From: Tsuneonella rigui
GTDB taxonomy: Bacteria > Pseudomonadota > Alphaproteobacteria > Sphingomonadales > Sphingomonadaceae
NCBI RefSeq assembly: GCF_003958625.1
Contig: NZ_RSEL01000013.1
Location: 286,829-350,828, forward strand
Length of the DNA: 64,000 bases
Direction of reading: 5' to 3'
Shown here piece after piece: positions 8,249 through 16,432 of this stretch. How positions within the stretch are numbered: the first letter of the stretch is position 1; each line of letters begins with the position of its first letter. The position numbers were made by a program, and so were the translations under genes. The notes under the pieces were generated by a model, which saw nothing but the letters and a program-made list of their open reading frames with translations, did not search any database and was not told the origin of the DNA.

Positions 8249-9346
8249 TCAGACCAGGACCAGCACGAACCCCAGCGCAGCCGCGAAGCTGGCGAGGGTG
8301 GCGGCGATGACCGGTACGGTGGAGCGCCAGCCCATCTGCATCAGCAGGTCCATCCGGCTGCGCATCGCGGTTGCGGTGACCGCCAACAGCAACAGCCCCT
8401 TCGAAGCGGTAAGCGCGCCCGCGGTTAACTGCGCGGGCATGACCGTGAGCGAATTGAGCGTCACCACCCCCAGGAATGCGACAATGAACCACGGCGGCGC
8501 GAGACGGCGGAACCACGGGCGACCCGTACCGCCGCCGCTGCCGATCCACACGCTGACCAGCGCCACCAGCGGCGCGAGCAGCGCGACCCGCGAGAGTTTC
8601 ACGACTGTCGCATAACTGCCTGCGCTGTCAGAGAACGCATAACCGCCGCCGATCGCCTGCGCGACGTCGTGAATGGAGGCGCCGATCAGGAACCCCGCCT
8701 GCCGGTCGTCCAACCCCAACAGCGCGGCGAGCGGCGGATAGAGCGACATCGCCAACGCACTTGCGAGCGATACTCCGACCAGGGTGAGCGCGAACTGCGC
8801 CTGGCTGAGCCGCTCCTTGCCGATCACGCCGTACAGCGCGAGCGCCGCACTCGCACCGCAGATCGCCGTCGCGCCGCCGGCGAGGATGCCGGCGTAGCGG
8901 GACTGCCCCGCCACGCGCGCTCCGGCGATTCCGGCGACAAACGTCACGGCCATGACGACCACCAGCGCTCCGAACGGCGCCGCGCCGAGCGAACCGATCT
9001 GGCCAAACGTCACCTGCAGCCCGAGCAGCACGATACCCCAGCGCAGGAAGGTCCGCGAGGCGAAGTCGAGTCCGCTATGCGTGGTCGGCTCGCGCGCCAC
9101 GAAATTGAGCGACAGCCCGACCAGCAGGCCGAGCAGGATGATCGGGAAGCCGTAATGCTCAGCCAGCCAGGCCGCTGCCGCTGCCGCCACGGCGCAGGCT
9201 ATCAGCCCCGGGAACAGCGTGTGCGCGGGCGCGGGAGTCGTAACCGCCTGCGCTTCCTGGTCGGCCAGGTACATCTCGCCGAACAGGTCGCCGCCATAGG
9301 GCAGGGTGTCCCAGTCGATCGGCGAGGAGGCGTTCTTCGCAGTCAT
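8249..9346 (-). CDS. YeiH/UPF0324-family membrane transporter (putative sulfate exporter)
   Basis: This is a 365-residue, very hydrophobic protein with about ten membrane segments and typical UPF0324 stretches (TAICGASAALAL, GASIHDVAQAIGGGYA, LSLYPPLAALLGL-like). Family members are annotated as putative sulfate exporters on limited evidence. Its position tail-to-tail with the cysD-cysNC-cysQ block agrees with a link to sulfur oxyanions, but the transported compound is not proven. Residues 1-35 are a soluble N-terminal stretch. It is divergent from glpD, with a 65-base intergenic region that must hold both promoters. Confidence 0.85.
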   Translation of the reverse strand: MTAKNASSPIDWDTLPYGGDLFGEMYLADQEAQAVTTPAPAHTLFPGLIACAVAAAAAAWLAEHYGFPIILLGLLVGLSLNFVAREPTTHSGLDFASRTFLRWGIVLLGLQVTFGQIGSLGAAPFGALVVVMAVTFVAGIAGARVAGQSRYAGILAGGATAICGASAALALYGVIGKERLSQAQFALTLVGVSLASALAMSLYPPLAALLGLDDRQAGFLIGASIHDVAQAIGGGYAFSDSAGSYATVVKLSRVALLAPLVALVSVWIGSGGGTGRPWFRRLAPPWFIVAFLGVVTLNSLTVMPAQLTAGALTASKGLLLLAVTATAMRSRMDLLMQMGWRSTVPVIAATLASFAAALGFVLVLV

Positions 9347-9411
9347 CGTCGCTTTCCCTTCCCGCGCCGGCCATTACCGTGCATGCGAACGAGGGGCGAG
9401 CGCAAGGAACG

Positions 9412-10881
9412 ATGGCGGCTATCGACAGCTCAGAGTTCGATGTCGCGGTGATCGGCGGCGGGGTGAACGGCGCCGGGATCGCGCGCGATCTGTCGGGCCG
9501 CGGTGTACGCGTGCTGCTGCTCGAGGCGGGCGATCTCGCGAGCGGGACCTCCTCGGCGTCCAGCAAGCTGATCCACGGCGGCTTGCGCTATCTCGAGCAC
9601 TACGAGTTCGGCCTGGTGCGCGAGGCGCTCGGCGAGCGCGAGCGGCTGTGGGCCATCGCGCCGCACATCATTTGGCCGATGCGGTTCGTGTTGCCCTATG
9701 TCAGCGGCCTGCGCCCGCGCTGGCTGCTGCGGCTGGGCTTGTTCCTCTACGACCACATCGGCGCGCGGCGAAAGCTGCCCGCGACCGAGACCATCCGGCT
9801 CGGCCAGCACCCATCGGGCGCGCCGCTTAAGCCCGAATTTACCCACGGTTTCGTCTATTCGGATTGCTGGGTCGACGATGCACGGCTGGTGGTGCTCAAC
9901 GCGCGCGACGCGGCCGATCGCGGGGCCGAGGTGCGCACGCGGTGTCCAGTCGAGCGGATCGAGCGCGCGGCAAGCGGTTGGCGGATCGCGACGCCGCAGG
10001 GCGAGTACAATGCCCGCGCCATCGTCAATGCGGCCGGTCCTGCCGTGCTCAAGGTGCTCGGCACGGCGCACGAGGATAGCGACAGCGGCATCCGCCTGGT
10101 GCGCGGCTCGCACATCGTGGTGCCGAAGCTATTCGACCACCCCTATCCTTACTTCTTTCAGCTTCCCGATGGGCGCATCTTCTTCGCGATCCCGTACGAG
10201 CGCGACTTTACCCTGATCGGCACCACGGACCGCGACCATCCGCACGGCGCGTCGATCGAAGCGAGCGCGGAGGAGATCGAATACCTTTGCGAGGGGGCAA
10301 GCCGCTTTTTCCGCCAGCCGGTGCGGCCTGAGGACGTGGTGTGGTCCTACGCAGGCGTGCGGCCGCTGGTCGCCGATGGCTCGGGCAAGCCCGAGGCGGC
10401 GACGCGCGGCTATCGATTCGAGCTATCGGACGAGAGCGAAGGCGCGCCGATCCTCAGCGTTTTCGGCGGCAAGATCACTACTTATCGGCACCTCGCTGAG
10501 GAGGCGGTCGAACTCCTCGCCACTCGGTTGCCGGAGCTCGGCGGTCCGGGGTGGACCGCGAGTGCGCCGCTGCCGGGCGGGGATTTCCCGCTCGACGGCC
10601 AGCCAGCGCTGGTCGCAGAGCTGATGGCACGACATCCATTCCTTCGCCCCGAATGGGCTGACCGCTTGGTCAAGGCCTACGGCACGCTGGCGGCCGAGAT
10701 CGTGGGCGGCGAGCATCTCGGTCACGGCCTGACCGCCGGTGAAGTCCGCCATCTGATCCAGCGCGAATGGGCCGTTACCACCGACGACATCCTGTGGCGG
10801 CGGACCAAGCTGGGCTTGCGTTTCTCGGCCGATCAGCGACAGGCGCTGGAACACTTTCTCGCGCAGGAGCAGCCCGTTTGA
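9412..10881 (+). CDS. glpD: FAD-dependent glycerol-3-phosphate dehydrogenase
   Basis: GlpD oxidises glycerol 3-phosphate to dihydroxyacetone phosphate at the inner membrane and passes electrons to quinone. The N-terminal FAD-binding motif VAVIGGGVNGAGIARDL is followed by the family signatures SSASSKLIHGGLRYLE, FFAIPYERDFTLIGTTD and FGGKITTYRHLAE. The 489 residues from the ATG at 9412 are a normal length. A GTG at 9379 would add 11 residues of no family character. No glpK, glpF or glpR is beside it. The last bases overlap the start of an FMN reductase gene. Confidence 0.95.
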   Translation: MAAIDSSEFDVAVIGGGVNGAGIARDLSGRGVRVLLLEAGDLASGTSSASSKLIHGGLRYLEHYEFGLVREALGERERLWAIAPHIIWPMRFVLPYVSGLRPRWLLRLGLFLYDHIGARRKLPATETIRLGQHPSGAPLKPEFTHGFVYSDCWVDDARLVVLNARDAADRGAEVRTRCPVERIERAASGWRIATPQGEYNARAIVNAAGPAVLKVLGTAHEDSDSGIRLVRGSHIVVPKLFDHPYPYFFQLPDGRIFFAIPYERDFTLIGTTDRDHPHGASIEASAEEIEYLCEGASRFFRQPVRPEDVVWSYAGVRPLVADGSGKPEAATRGYRFELSDESEGAPILSVFGGKITTYRHLAEEAVELLATRLPELGGPGWTASAPLPGGDFPLDGQPALVAELMARHPFLRPEWADRLVKAYGTLAAEIVGGEHLGHGLTAGEVRHLIQREWAVTTDDILWRRTKLGLRFSADQRQALEHFLAQEQPV

Positions 10882-11450
10882 CCCCCCGCATCGTCGCCAT
10901 CGGCGGCACGGTTTCGCCCGGCAGCGCGACCGAACTCGCGCTCAAGGCAGCGATTGCTTCCGCCGAGGCCGAGGGCGCGGCGGTGACGCTGTTCGACGGG
11001 AGCTACCTCGCTGGTCTGCCGCATTATCGGGGACCCGGGCACACGCTCGAGCATGGCGCGGAGATGGTCGAGGCGGTGCGCAATGCGGACGGACTGTTGA
11101 TCTCCGCGCCCGGGTATCACGGCACGGTGTCGGGCTTGGTCAAGAACGCGCTCGATTATCTGGAAGACCTCGCGAACGACGCCCGGCCATATCTCGACGG
11201 GCGTGCGGTAGGCCTGATTGCGACGGCCTATGGCGACCAGGCGACGGTCAACACGATGCAGACGCTGCGCACGGTGGTGCACGCCTTGCGCGGCTGGCCG
11301 ACCCCTCTCGGCGCGACGATCCGGGTCGGGCCGGACATGTTCGCGCATGACGGGGAGCGGCTCGACGAACGCTCGCGCGGGCAGCTGGAATTGGTCGCTA
11401 AGCAGGTTGTCGACGGGGCGCGCAGCCTCGCCTCGCTCGGCGGAGACTAA
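10878..11450 (+). CDS. NADPH-dependent FMN reductase family protein
   Basis: This is a 190-residue flavodoxin-fold protein starting at TTG 10878, which overlaps the glpD stop (TTGA). The family pattern is clear: IVAIGGTVSPGSATELAL at the N-terminus, ADGLLISAPGYHGTVSGLVKNALDYL in the middle and IATAYGDQATVNTMQTLRTVV after it. Such proteins reduce FMN or quinones with NAD(P)H and often supply reduced flavin to monooxygenases. Translation coupled to glpD suggests a redox role linked to glycerol phosphate oxidation, but the partner is unknown. It runs 4 bases into the convergent DUF6285 gene. Confidence 0.85.
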   Translation: MTPRIVAIGGTVSPGSATELALKAAIASAEAEGAAVTLFDGSYLAGLPHYRGPGHTLEHGAEMVEAVRNADGLLISAPGYHGTVSGLVKNALDYLEDLANDARPYLDGRAVGLIATAYGDQATVNTMQTLRTVVHALRGWPTPLGATIRVGPDMFAHDGERLDERSRGQLELVAKQVVDGARSLASLGGD

Positions 11451-11803
11451 GCGCCCTCGCGCCAGGCTTTGAACGCGGGGTAGGCGGGCTGGTCGATCTC
11501 CAGCTTGGCCACCGTCGTCAGGATCAGATGCTCGACGAGTTGCGGAGCTTCGACCGCGATCGACCCTTTACGGATGGCCGACGCTAGGGCGGCGTTGAGC
11601 GTCGTCAGGTCGCCGTCCTGATCGAGCAATTCCCGCAGGCGCGCGTGCTCGGCCTCGGCTAACGCCGGCCCCGTCTCGAGCTGCCGCTGCGCGATGCCGA
11701 GCGCGTTGGCGACCACTTTTTGCGGGAAGCCGGCGGCTACGCCCGCGTCGAGCGCGCGGCGAGCTTCGGCGATGAGGAGAGAGGGGGCGGGTCTATCGAA
11801 CAT
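11447..11803 (-). CDS. DUF6285 domain protein
   Basis: A small, mostly helical protein of 118 residues with the DUF6285 pattern (APSLLIAEARRALDAG and, near the end, KLEIDQPAYPAFKAWRE). Function is unknown. Across actinobacteria and alphaproteobacteria this family typically sits next to an aminoglycoside-phosphotransferase-like gene and acyl-CoA dehydrogenases, as it does here. It overlaps the upstream phosphotransferase gene by 11 bases, so the two are translated as a pair and probably act together. The annotation rests on sequence pattern and context; no catalytic residues are evident. Confidence 0.75.
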   Translation of the reverse strand: MFDRPAPSLLIAEARRALDAGVAAGFPQKVVANALGIAQRQLETGPALAEAEHARLRELLDQDGDLTTLNAALASAIRKGSIAVEAPQLVEHLILTTVAKLEIDQPAYPAFKAWREGA

Positions 11804-12809
11804 TCCACGCCTCGTGGTCCGGCGCGAGCAAGCGCATAAGGTCGAATTCGGTCTCCGACGCGCGGCGGGCGATGACCCCGGCCTCGATCGAGCGGCTGCT
11901 CTCGACGAAGGCTTCTGCCACCCCGGCGCACATGACGCCCCAGTTCATCGTCTGGAACACCTCCCACGCGTGGAGCTCGGCGCGGTCAACCGGCGCGCCG
12001 CCGGCACTCTCGTAACCGGCAAGCAGATCCTCGCGCGTGCCGAACCCGCCGACCGGCAGCTCAGGCCGCTGGAAGCGCCAGCTCGTCACGCACAGCCACG
12101 CGAGGTCGTAGACCGGCGGGCCGACATGGGCGAGCTCCCAGTCGAGCACCGCGCGGATGCCGTCGGGCCCGACCATCACGTTGCCGTTACGAAAGTCGCC
12201 GTGGAGGAGGACGCGGGTTCGCTCCTCGGGCAGGTTGTCCTTGAGCCATCGTAGCGCGAGTTCGAACACCGGGCGGTCGTGACCGGTCGCGCGGTGGCGC
12301 TCCTCCAGCGCGGCCAGTTCTTCCCGCGCGCCGATGCGGCGCAGGCCGAGGTCTTCGTATCCGCTCGCGCCGTGGAGCCGGGCGAGGATTTCACCGCAGT
12401 GCCTGGCCATACCGGCGCGTGCCTCGGCCAGTTCAGGCAGCTTGAGCACGCGGCCGCCGACCGTTTCGCCGACGATCCGCGCCATCGCGTAACCGTCGCC
12501 TGCGGGCGATCCCGGCGGGAGCTCGAACGCGACCGAGGGGACCGGCACGCCAACGCTGTCCGCCAGCCGGACCAGCGCCGCTTCGGCGGCGACGCTCGGT
12601 AGGCCCTGCGAAGAAAAGCGACGTCCGGCATGTTGCCGGCGGAGCACGAGCGGGGTCGCAGCGCCGTCTTCACCAACGAGGTCGAACGCCCACATTTCCT
12701 TGCTCGCGCCGCCCGACAACAGACGCAGGCCGTCGACCGCCGCGGCGGCAAGGCCGGCTTCGCGGGCGGCGTCGCGGAGGGCGTTCGCCAGTTCTTCGGT
12801 ATCTCCCAT
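11793..12809 (-). CDS. phosphotransferase family protein (APH/ACAD10-11 kinase type)
   Basis: This is a 338-residue kinase-fold protein with the APH catalytic motif LLHGDFRNGNVMV followed by AVLDWELAHVGPPVYDLAWL, which gives the catalytic Asp and metal-binding Asn/Asp. In human ACAD10/11 a homologous kinase domain phosphorylates 4-hydroxyacyl-CoA before dehydration, so a role in hydroxy-fatty-acyl catabolism fits the many acyl-CoA dehydrogenases nearby. I chose the ATG at 12809 because the 56 residues upstream are arginine-rich shadow sequence. It overlaps the DUF6285 gene and is divergent from kynU, with 56 bases between the starts. Confidence 0.85.
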   Translation of the reverse strand: MGDTEELANALRDAAREAGLAAAAVDGLRLLSGGASKEMWAFDLVGEDGAATPLVLRRQHAGRRFSSQGLPSVAAEAALVRLADSVGVPVPSVAFELPPGSPAGDGYAMARIVGETVGGRVLKLPELAEARAGMARHCGEILARLHGASGYEDLGLRRIGAREELAALEERHRATGHDRPVFELALRWLKDNLPEERTRVLLHGDFRNGNVMVGPDGIRAVLDWELAHVGPPVYDLAWLCVTSWRFQRPELPVGGFGTREDLLAGYESAGGAPVDRAELHAWEVFQTMNWGVMCAGVAEAFVESSRSIEAGVIARRASETEFDLMRLLAPDHEAWNVR

Positions 12810-12865
12810 CGCCCGGCACCGTGCGCGATTTGCGCTGGGCTGGCAAACGCTTCTATGCCCCGGTG

Positions 12866-14089
12866 ATGACGCCCCAAGAGCTCGACGCCGCCGATGCGCT
12901 GGCCCATTTCCGCGATCGTTTCGCGCTGCCGGAAGGGTTGATCTATCTCGACGGTAACTCTCTGGGAGCATTGCCAAAAGCGGCCGAGGCGCGGGTGCTG
13001 GAGACGGTCCGGAGCGAGTGGGGTGGGGGGTTGATCACCTCGTGGAACAAGGCGGACTGGGTCGGGATGCCGCAGCGGATCGGGGACAAGATCGGGCGGC
13101 TGATCGGGGCGCGGCCGGGCGAAGTGGTCGCGTGCGATTCGACTTCGATCAATGTTTTCAAGGCGTTGACGGCGGCGATCGCCTTGCAGCCGGGCCGGAA
13201 CGTGATCCTGTCGGAGAGCGGCAACTTCCCGACCGACATCTACATCATGCAGGGAATCGAGGCGCTGACCGGCCGCGAAGTCCGCGCACAAATGGTTCAA
13301 CCTGACGAGGTCGAGGGCGCGATCGACGATAGCGTCGCGGCCGTAATGCTGACTCAGGTGCACTACAAGACCGGCAAGATGCGCGACATGGCGCGGGTCA
13401 CCGAGTTGGCGCAAGACCATGGCGCGCTGATGATCTGGGACCTCAGCCATAGTGCGGGAGCGATCCCGGTCGACTTGGCTGCCGCCAATGCCGATTTCGC
13501 GGTCGGGTGCGGGTACAAGTATTTGAACGGCGGACCGGGGGCTCCGGGCTTCCTGTATGTCGCCGAGCGGCATCAGAATGCGGTCACCCCGGCGTTGACC
13601 GGGTGGTTCGGCCATGCTGCGCCGTTTGCTTTCGAGGATTGTTACGAGCCGGCTCCGGGGATTGCGCGGTTCCTCATCGGCACGCCCCCGGTGCTGGGGA
13701 TGGCGGCGCTGGAGGTGGGGGTCGACCTGTTTCTCGAGGCCGACATGGCGGCGGTACGGGCCAAGTCGATCTCGCTATCGCAGCTTTTCAGCGAGCGGAT
13801 GGCGCCGCTCGCCGAGCGGTGGGGCTTCGCGCTCGCCAGCCCGGCCGATCCGACCGAGCGGGGGAGCCAGGTCTCGTATCGCCACCCCGAGGGGTACGCG
13901 ATCATGCAGGCGCTGATCGCGCGGGGAGTGATCGGCGATTTCCGCGCGCCCGATATCCTGCGCTTCGGGTTCACCCCGCTCTACACCACCCACGCCGAGG
14001 TCGCCGCCGCGGCCGGCCACATCGATGCCGTCATGGCGGCGCGCGAATGGGACCGGCCGGAATACAAAGTGCGCAGCGCCGTCACTTGA
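12866..14089 (+). CDS. kynU: kynureninase
   Basis: KynU is a PLP enzyme that cleaves kynurenine to anthranilate and alanine in tryptophan breakdown. The N-terminal YLDGNSLGALPK and the PLP-lysine motif CGYKYLNGGPGAPGF (Lys near 217) are diagnostic, along with SQVSYRHPEGYAIMQALIARGVIGDFRAPDILRFG near the C-terminus (given as a region, about 335-370). The ATG at 12866 fits the family; a GTG at 12821 would add 15 residues. The usual partners, tryptophan dioxygenase and formamidase, are not in the window, so the rest of the pathway must be elsewhere. Confidence 0.94.
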   Translation: MTPQELDAADALAHFRDRFALPEGLIYLDGNSLGALPKAAEARVLETVRSEWGGGLITSWNKADWVGMPQRIGDKIGRLIGARPGEVVACDSTSINVFKALTAAIALQPGRNVILSESGNFPTDIYIMQGIEALTGREVRAQMVQPDEVEGAIDDSVAAVMLTQVHYKTGKMRDMARVTELAQDHGALMIWDLSHSAGAIPVDLAAANADFAVGCGYKYLNGGPGAPGFLYVAERHQNAVTPALTGWFGHAAPFAFEDCYEPAPGIARFLIGTPPVLGMAALEVGVDLFLEADMAAVRAKSISLSQLFSERMAPLAERWGFALASPADPTERGSQVSYRHPEGYAIMQALIARGVIGDFRAPDILRFGFTPLYTTHAEVAAAAGHIDAVMAAREWDRPEYKVRSAVT

Positions 14090-14153
14090 CGCTTGCGTAA
14101 ACCCGTCCGCCCGATAGGTTTCCTCTCAGGACGGATAACTGGGAGAGACGGCG

Positions 14154-15440
14154 ATGGACTTTGCGATTCCGCAGGAGCTGGAAGACTACTACGCCGAGCT
14201 CATCGCCTTCATCGAGGCGGAGATCGAACCGCTGGTCGCCGCCGACGACAACATCCGCTTCTTCGACCACCGCCGCGAGGATGCGCGCACCGATTGGGAG
14301 CGCGAGGGGCTGCCCAACCACGAGTGGGAGCAACTGCTCGGCAAGGCCCGCCGCGCGGCGGATGCGGCCGGCCACTGGCGCTTCTCGGCGCCCAAGAAGT
14401 ACGGCGGCAAGGACGGCTCCAACCTGTGGATGGCGGTGATCCGCGAACGCTTCGCGCGGCGCGGGCTGGGCCTCCACAACGACCTCCAGAACGAGCACTC
14501 GATCGTCGGCAACTTCCCGTTCGTGGCGATGTTCGAAACCTTCGGCACCGAGGAGCAGAAGGACGAATTCATCCTTGGCGGGTTCGAGGGCAAGCGCCGG
14601 GTCGCCTTCGGGCTGACCGAGCCGCACCACGGCTCCGACGCCACCTGGATGGAAACCAAGGCCGTCCGCGAAACCCGCGACGGGGTCCCCGGCTGGCGCA
14701 TCGACGGCGAGAAGATGTGGATCACTGGAATGCACGTCGCCACCCACTGCGCGACCTTCTGCCGCACCAGCGGCGAGCCGGGCGATGCGCGCGGGATCAC
14801 CTGCCTGCTCGTTCCCAACCCCACCGAGGGGCTGAAGATCGAGGAGTGGATGTGGACCTTCAACATGCCCACCGATCACCCACGCCTCAGCTTCACCAAC
14901 GTGTGGGTGCCCGAGCGCGCGATGCTGGGGCAGGAGGGCCGCGGCCTCGCGCTGGCGCAGAGCTTCGTCCACCAGAACCGCATCCGCCAGGCCGCGAGCA
15001 GCCTCGGCGCCGCGCTCCACTGCATCGACGAGAGCGTGAAGTATGCGAGGGCGCGCAAGCCATTCGGCGAGGAGCTGGCGCGCAACCAGGCGATCCAGTT
15101 CCCGCTGGTTGAATTGAAGACGCAGTGCGAGATGTTGCGCCTGCTGATCTACAAGACCGCGTGGGAGATGGACAACATGCCGCACGAGGAGATCGAGAAG
15201 ACGATCTCCGACAAGGTCAGCATGTGCAATTACTGGGCGAACCGGCTGGTGTGCGAGGCGGCCGACCGGGCGATGCAGGTGCACGGCGGCATCGGCTATT
15301 CGCGGCACAAGCCGTTCGAGCACATCTTCCGCCACCACCGCCGCTACCGCATCACCGAAGGCGCGGAAGAGATCCAGATGCGCAAGGTGGGCGCGTACCT
15401 GTTCGGCTACCTGGGCCCCAACCGGGGCAAGTTCGGATGA
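14154..15440 (+). CDS. acyl-CoA dehydrogenase family protein
   Basis: A flavoenzyme of 428 residues that puts a 2,3 double bond into an acyl-CoA. The FAD-site motif GLTEPHHGSDATWMETKA and the lid HVATHCATFCR region are visible. Near the end, VHGGIGYSRHKPFEHIFRHH is followed by YRITEGAEEIQMRKV, which keeps the catalytic glutamate position. It resembles the branch used for medium or branched substrates in sphingomonads; the chain length cannot be read from sequence. GGGAGAG lies upstream of the ATG. Its stop overlaps the ATG of the next gene, a serine hydrolase. Confidence 0.9.
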   Translation: MDFAIPQELEDYYAELIAFIEAEIEPLVAADDNIRFFDHRREDARTDWEREGLPNHEWEQLLGKARRAADAAGHWRFSAPKKYGGKDGSNLWMAVIRERFARRGLGLHNDLQNEHSIVGNFPFVAMFETFGTEEQKDEFILGGFEGKRRVAFGLTEPHHGSDATWMETKAVRETRDGVPGWRIDGEKMWITGMHVATHCATFCRTSGEPGDARGITCLLVPNPTEGLKIEEWMWTFNMPTDHPRLSFTNVWVPERAMLGQEGRGLALAQSFVHQNRIRQAASSLGAALHCIDESVKYARARKPFGEELARNQAIQFPLVELKTQCEMLRLLIYKTAWEMDNMPHEEIEKTISDKVSMCNYWANRLVCEAADRAMQVHGGIGYSRHKPFEHIFRHHRRYRITEGAEEIQMRKVGAYLFGYLGPNRGKFG

Positions 15441-16267
15441 AGCACACCTTCTGGCACCTGGCCGGCCACGGCGGGGTCAAGCTGTTCGCGCAAGGCTGGC
15501 TGCCCGAGGGCGAACCGCGCGACGTGATCGTTATCGCGCACGGTTATGCCGAGCACGGCGGGCGCTACGGCAACCTTGTAGAACGACTGGTGCCGCAAGG
15601 ATACGCGATCTACGCCATCGATCACCGCGGCCACGGCCAGTCCGGCGGCAAGCGCGCGCTGGTCGACCGGATGGACTGGGTGATCGAGGACTTCCACAAG
15701 TTCGTCGCCGAAGTGCGCGCGCGGCATGGTGGGCAGAAGATAAAGCTGCTCGGCCACTCGATGGGCGGCAACGTCGCCTTCGGCTATGCCTTGCGCTGGC
15801 CGGACGACCTCTCGGGCCTGATCCTCTCCGGCCCGCTGATCGGCGGCAGCGCACCGGCGGCGCAGCGGCTGGCGGTCAAGCTGCTTTCCGCCATCGCGCC
15901 CACGCTAGGTACCGTCGACTTGCCTCCGGGGGCCGTGAGCCGCGATCCGCAAGTGGTCGACGATTATCTCAACGATATCCTTGTCACCATCGGCAAAGTC
16001 CCCGCCCGCACCGCGCACGAACTGTTCGCTCCGCTGCCGGGCTACCTCAAGCGCGCGCCGGAGATGAAGGTGCCGGTCCTGATCCAGCACGGCGAGGCCG
16101 ACGCGCTCGTCCCGCTCGCCGGCGCCCGCCCGACGATCGACGCCATCGGCGCGAGCGACAAGACCGTGATCATCTACCCCGGTCTGTTCCACGAGATCTA
16201 CAACGAGCCGGAGAAGGACGCGGTGATCGGCGACCTGGCGCGGTGGCTTGAGGCGCACCCGGCCTAG
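15437..16267 (+). CDS. alpha/beta hydrolase, monoglyceride lipase type
   Basis: A 276-residue alpha/beta hydrolase with oxyanion motif HGYAEHGGRY, the DHRGHGQSGG pattern of monoacylglycerol lipases (hydrolase_4 family), nucleophile elbow GHSMGG (Ser near 108) and a C-terminal GLFHEIYNE holding the catalytic His. It probably releases fatty acids from monoglycerides or related esters, which the coupled acyl-CoA dehydrogenase gene would help degrade. The ATG at 15437 overlaps the dehydrogenase stop by four bases. The in-frame sequence further upstream is a shadow of that gene. REP-like copy 2 follows the stop. Confidence 0.9.
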   Translation: MKHTFWHLAGHGGVKLFAQGWLPEGEPRDVIVIAHGYAEHGGRYGNLVERLVPQGYAIYAIDHRGHGQSGGKRALVDRMDWVIEDFHKFVAEVRARHGGQKIKLLGHSMGGNVAFGYALRWPDDLSGLILSGPLIGGSAPAAQRLAVKLLSAIAPTLGTVDLPPGAVSRDPQVVDDYLNDILVTIGKVPARTAHELFAPLPGYLKRAPEMKVPVLIQHGEADALVPLAGARPTIDAIGASDKTVIIYPGLFHEIYNEPEKDAVIGDLARWLEAHPA

Positions 16268-16273
16268 CTCATC

Positions 16274-16362
16274 CGTCGGCCCGGGCTTGACCCGGGCCAG
16301 TGCTTCTTTCTCAGCGCTCCGGCCAGAAGGAAGCACCACCCCGGGTCAAGCCCGGGGCGACG
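16274..16362. repeat. REP/BIME-like palindromic element, copy 2
   Basis: Left hairpin GGCCCGGG-CTTGA-CCCGGGCC and right hairpin CCCCGGG-TCAAG-CCCGGGG are joined by a spacer whose ends also pair (GTGCTTC with GAAGCAC), all inside CGTCG and CGACG. The 89-base element could fold as one long stem. It lies between the 3' ends of two convergent genes, where it could act as a two-way transcript end. It has the same arms as the copies at 5501-5588 and 37735-37823. Confidence 0.8.
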
Positions 16363-16432
16363 GTTAAACGGGCGTCGTGTCGCGGTTTCTCCGAGCTTCG
16401 CGACACGCATAGATGCGCGCCAAAATGGTCCG

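Noticed and set aside
14086..14118. TTGACG followed by GATAGG upstream of the acyl-CoA dehydrogenase at 14154
   Set aside because: The spacing of 21 bases is too long for a sigma-70 promoter and the -10 match is poor.
16274..16362. CRISPR-like repeat unit
   Set aside because: The repeats are mirror-image hairpins dispersed in three intergenic sites, not direct repeats with spacers, and no cas genes are present.
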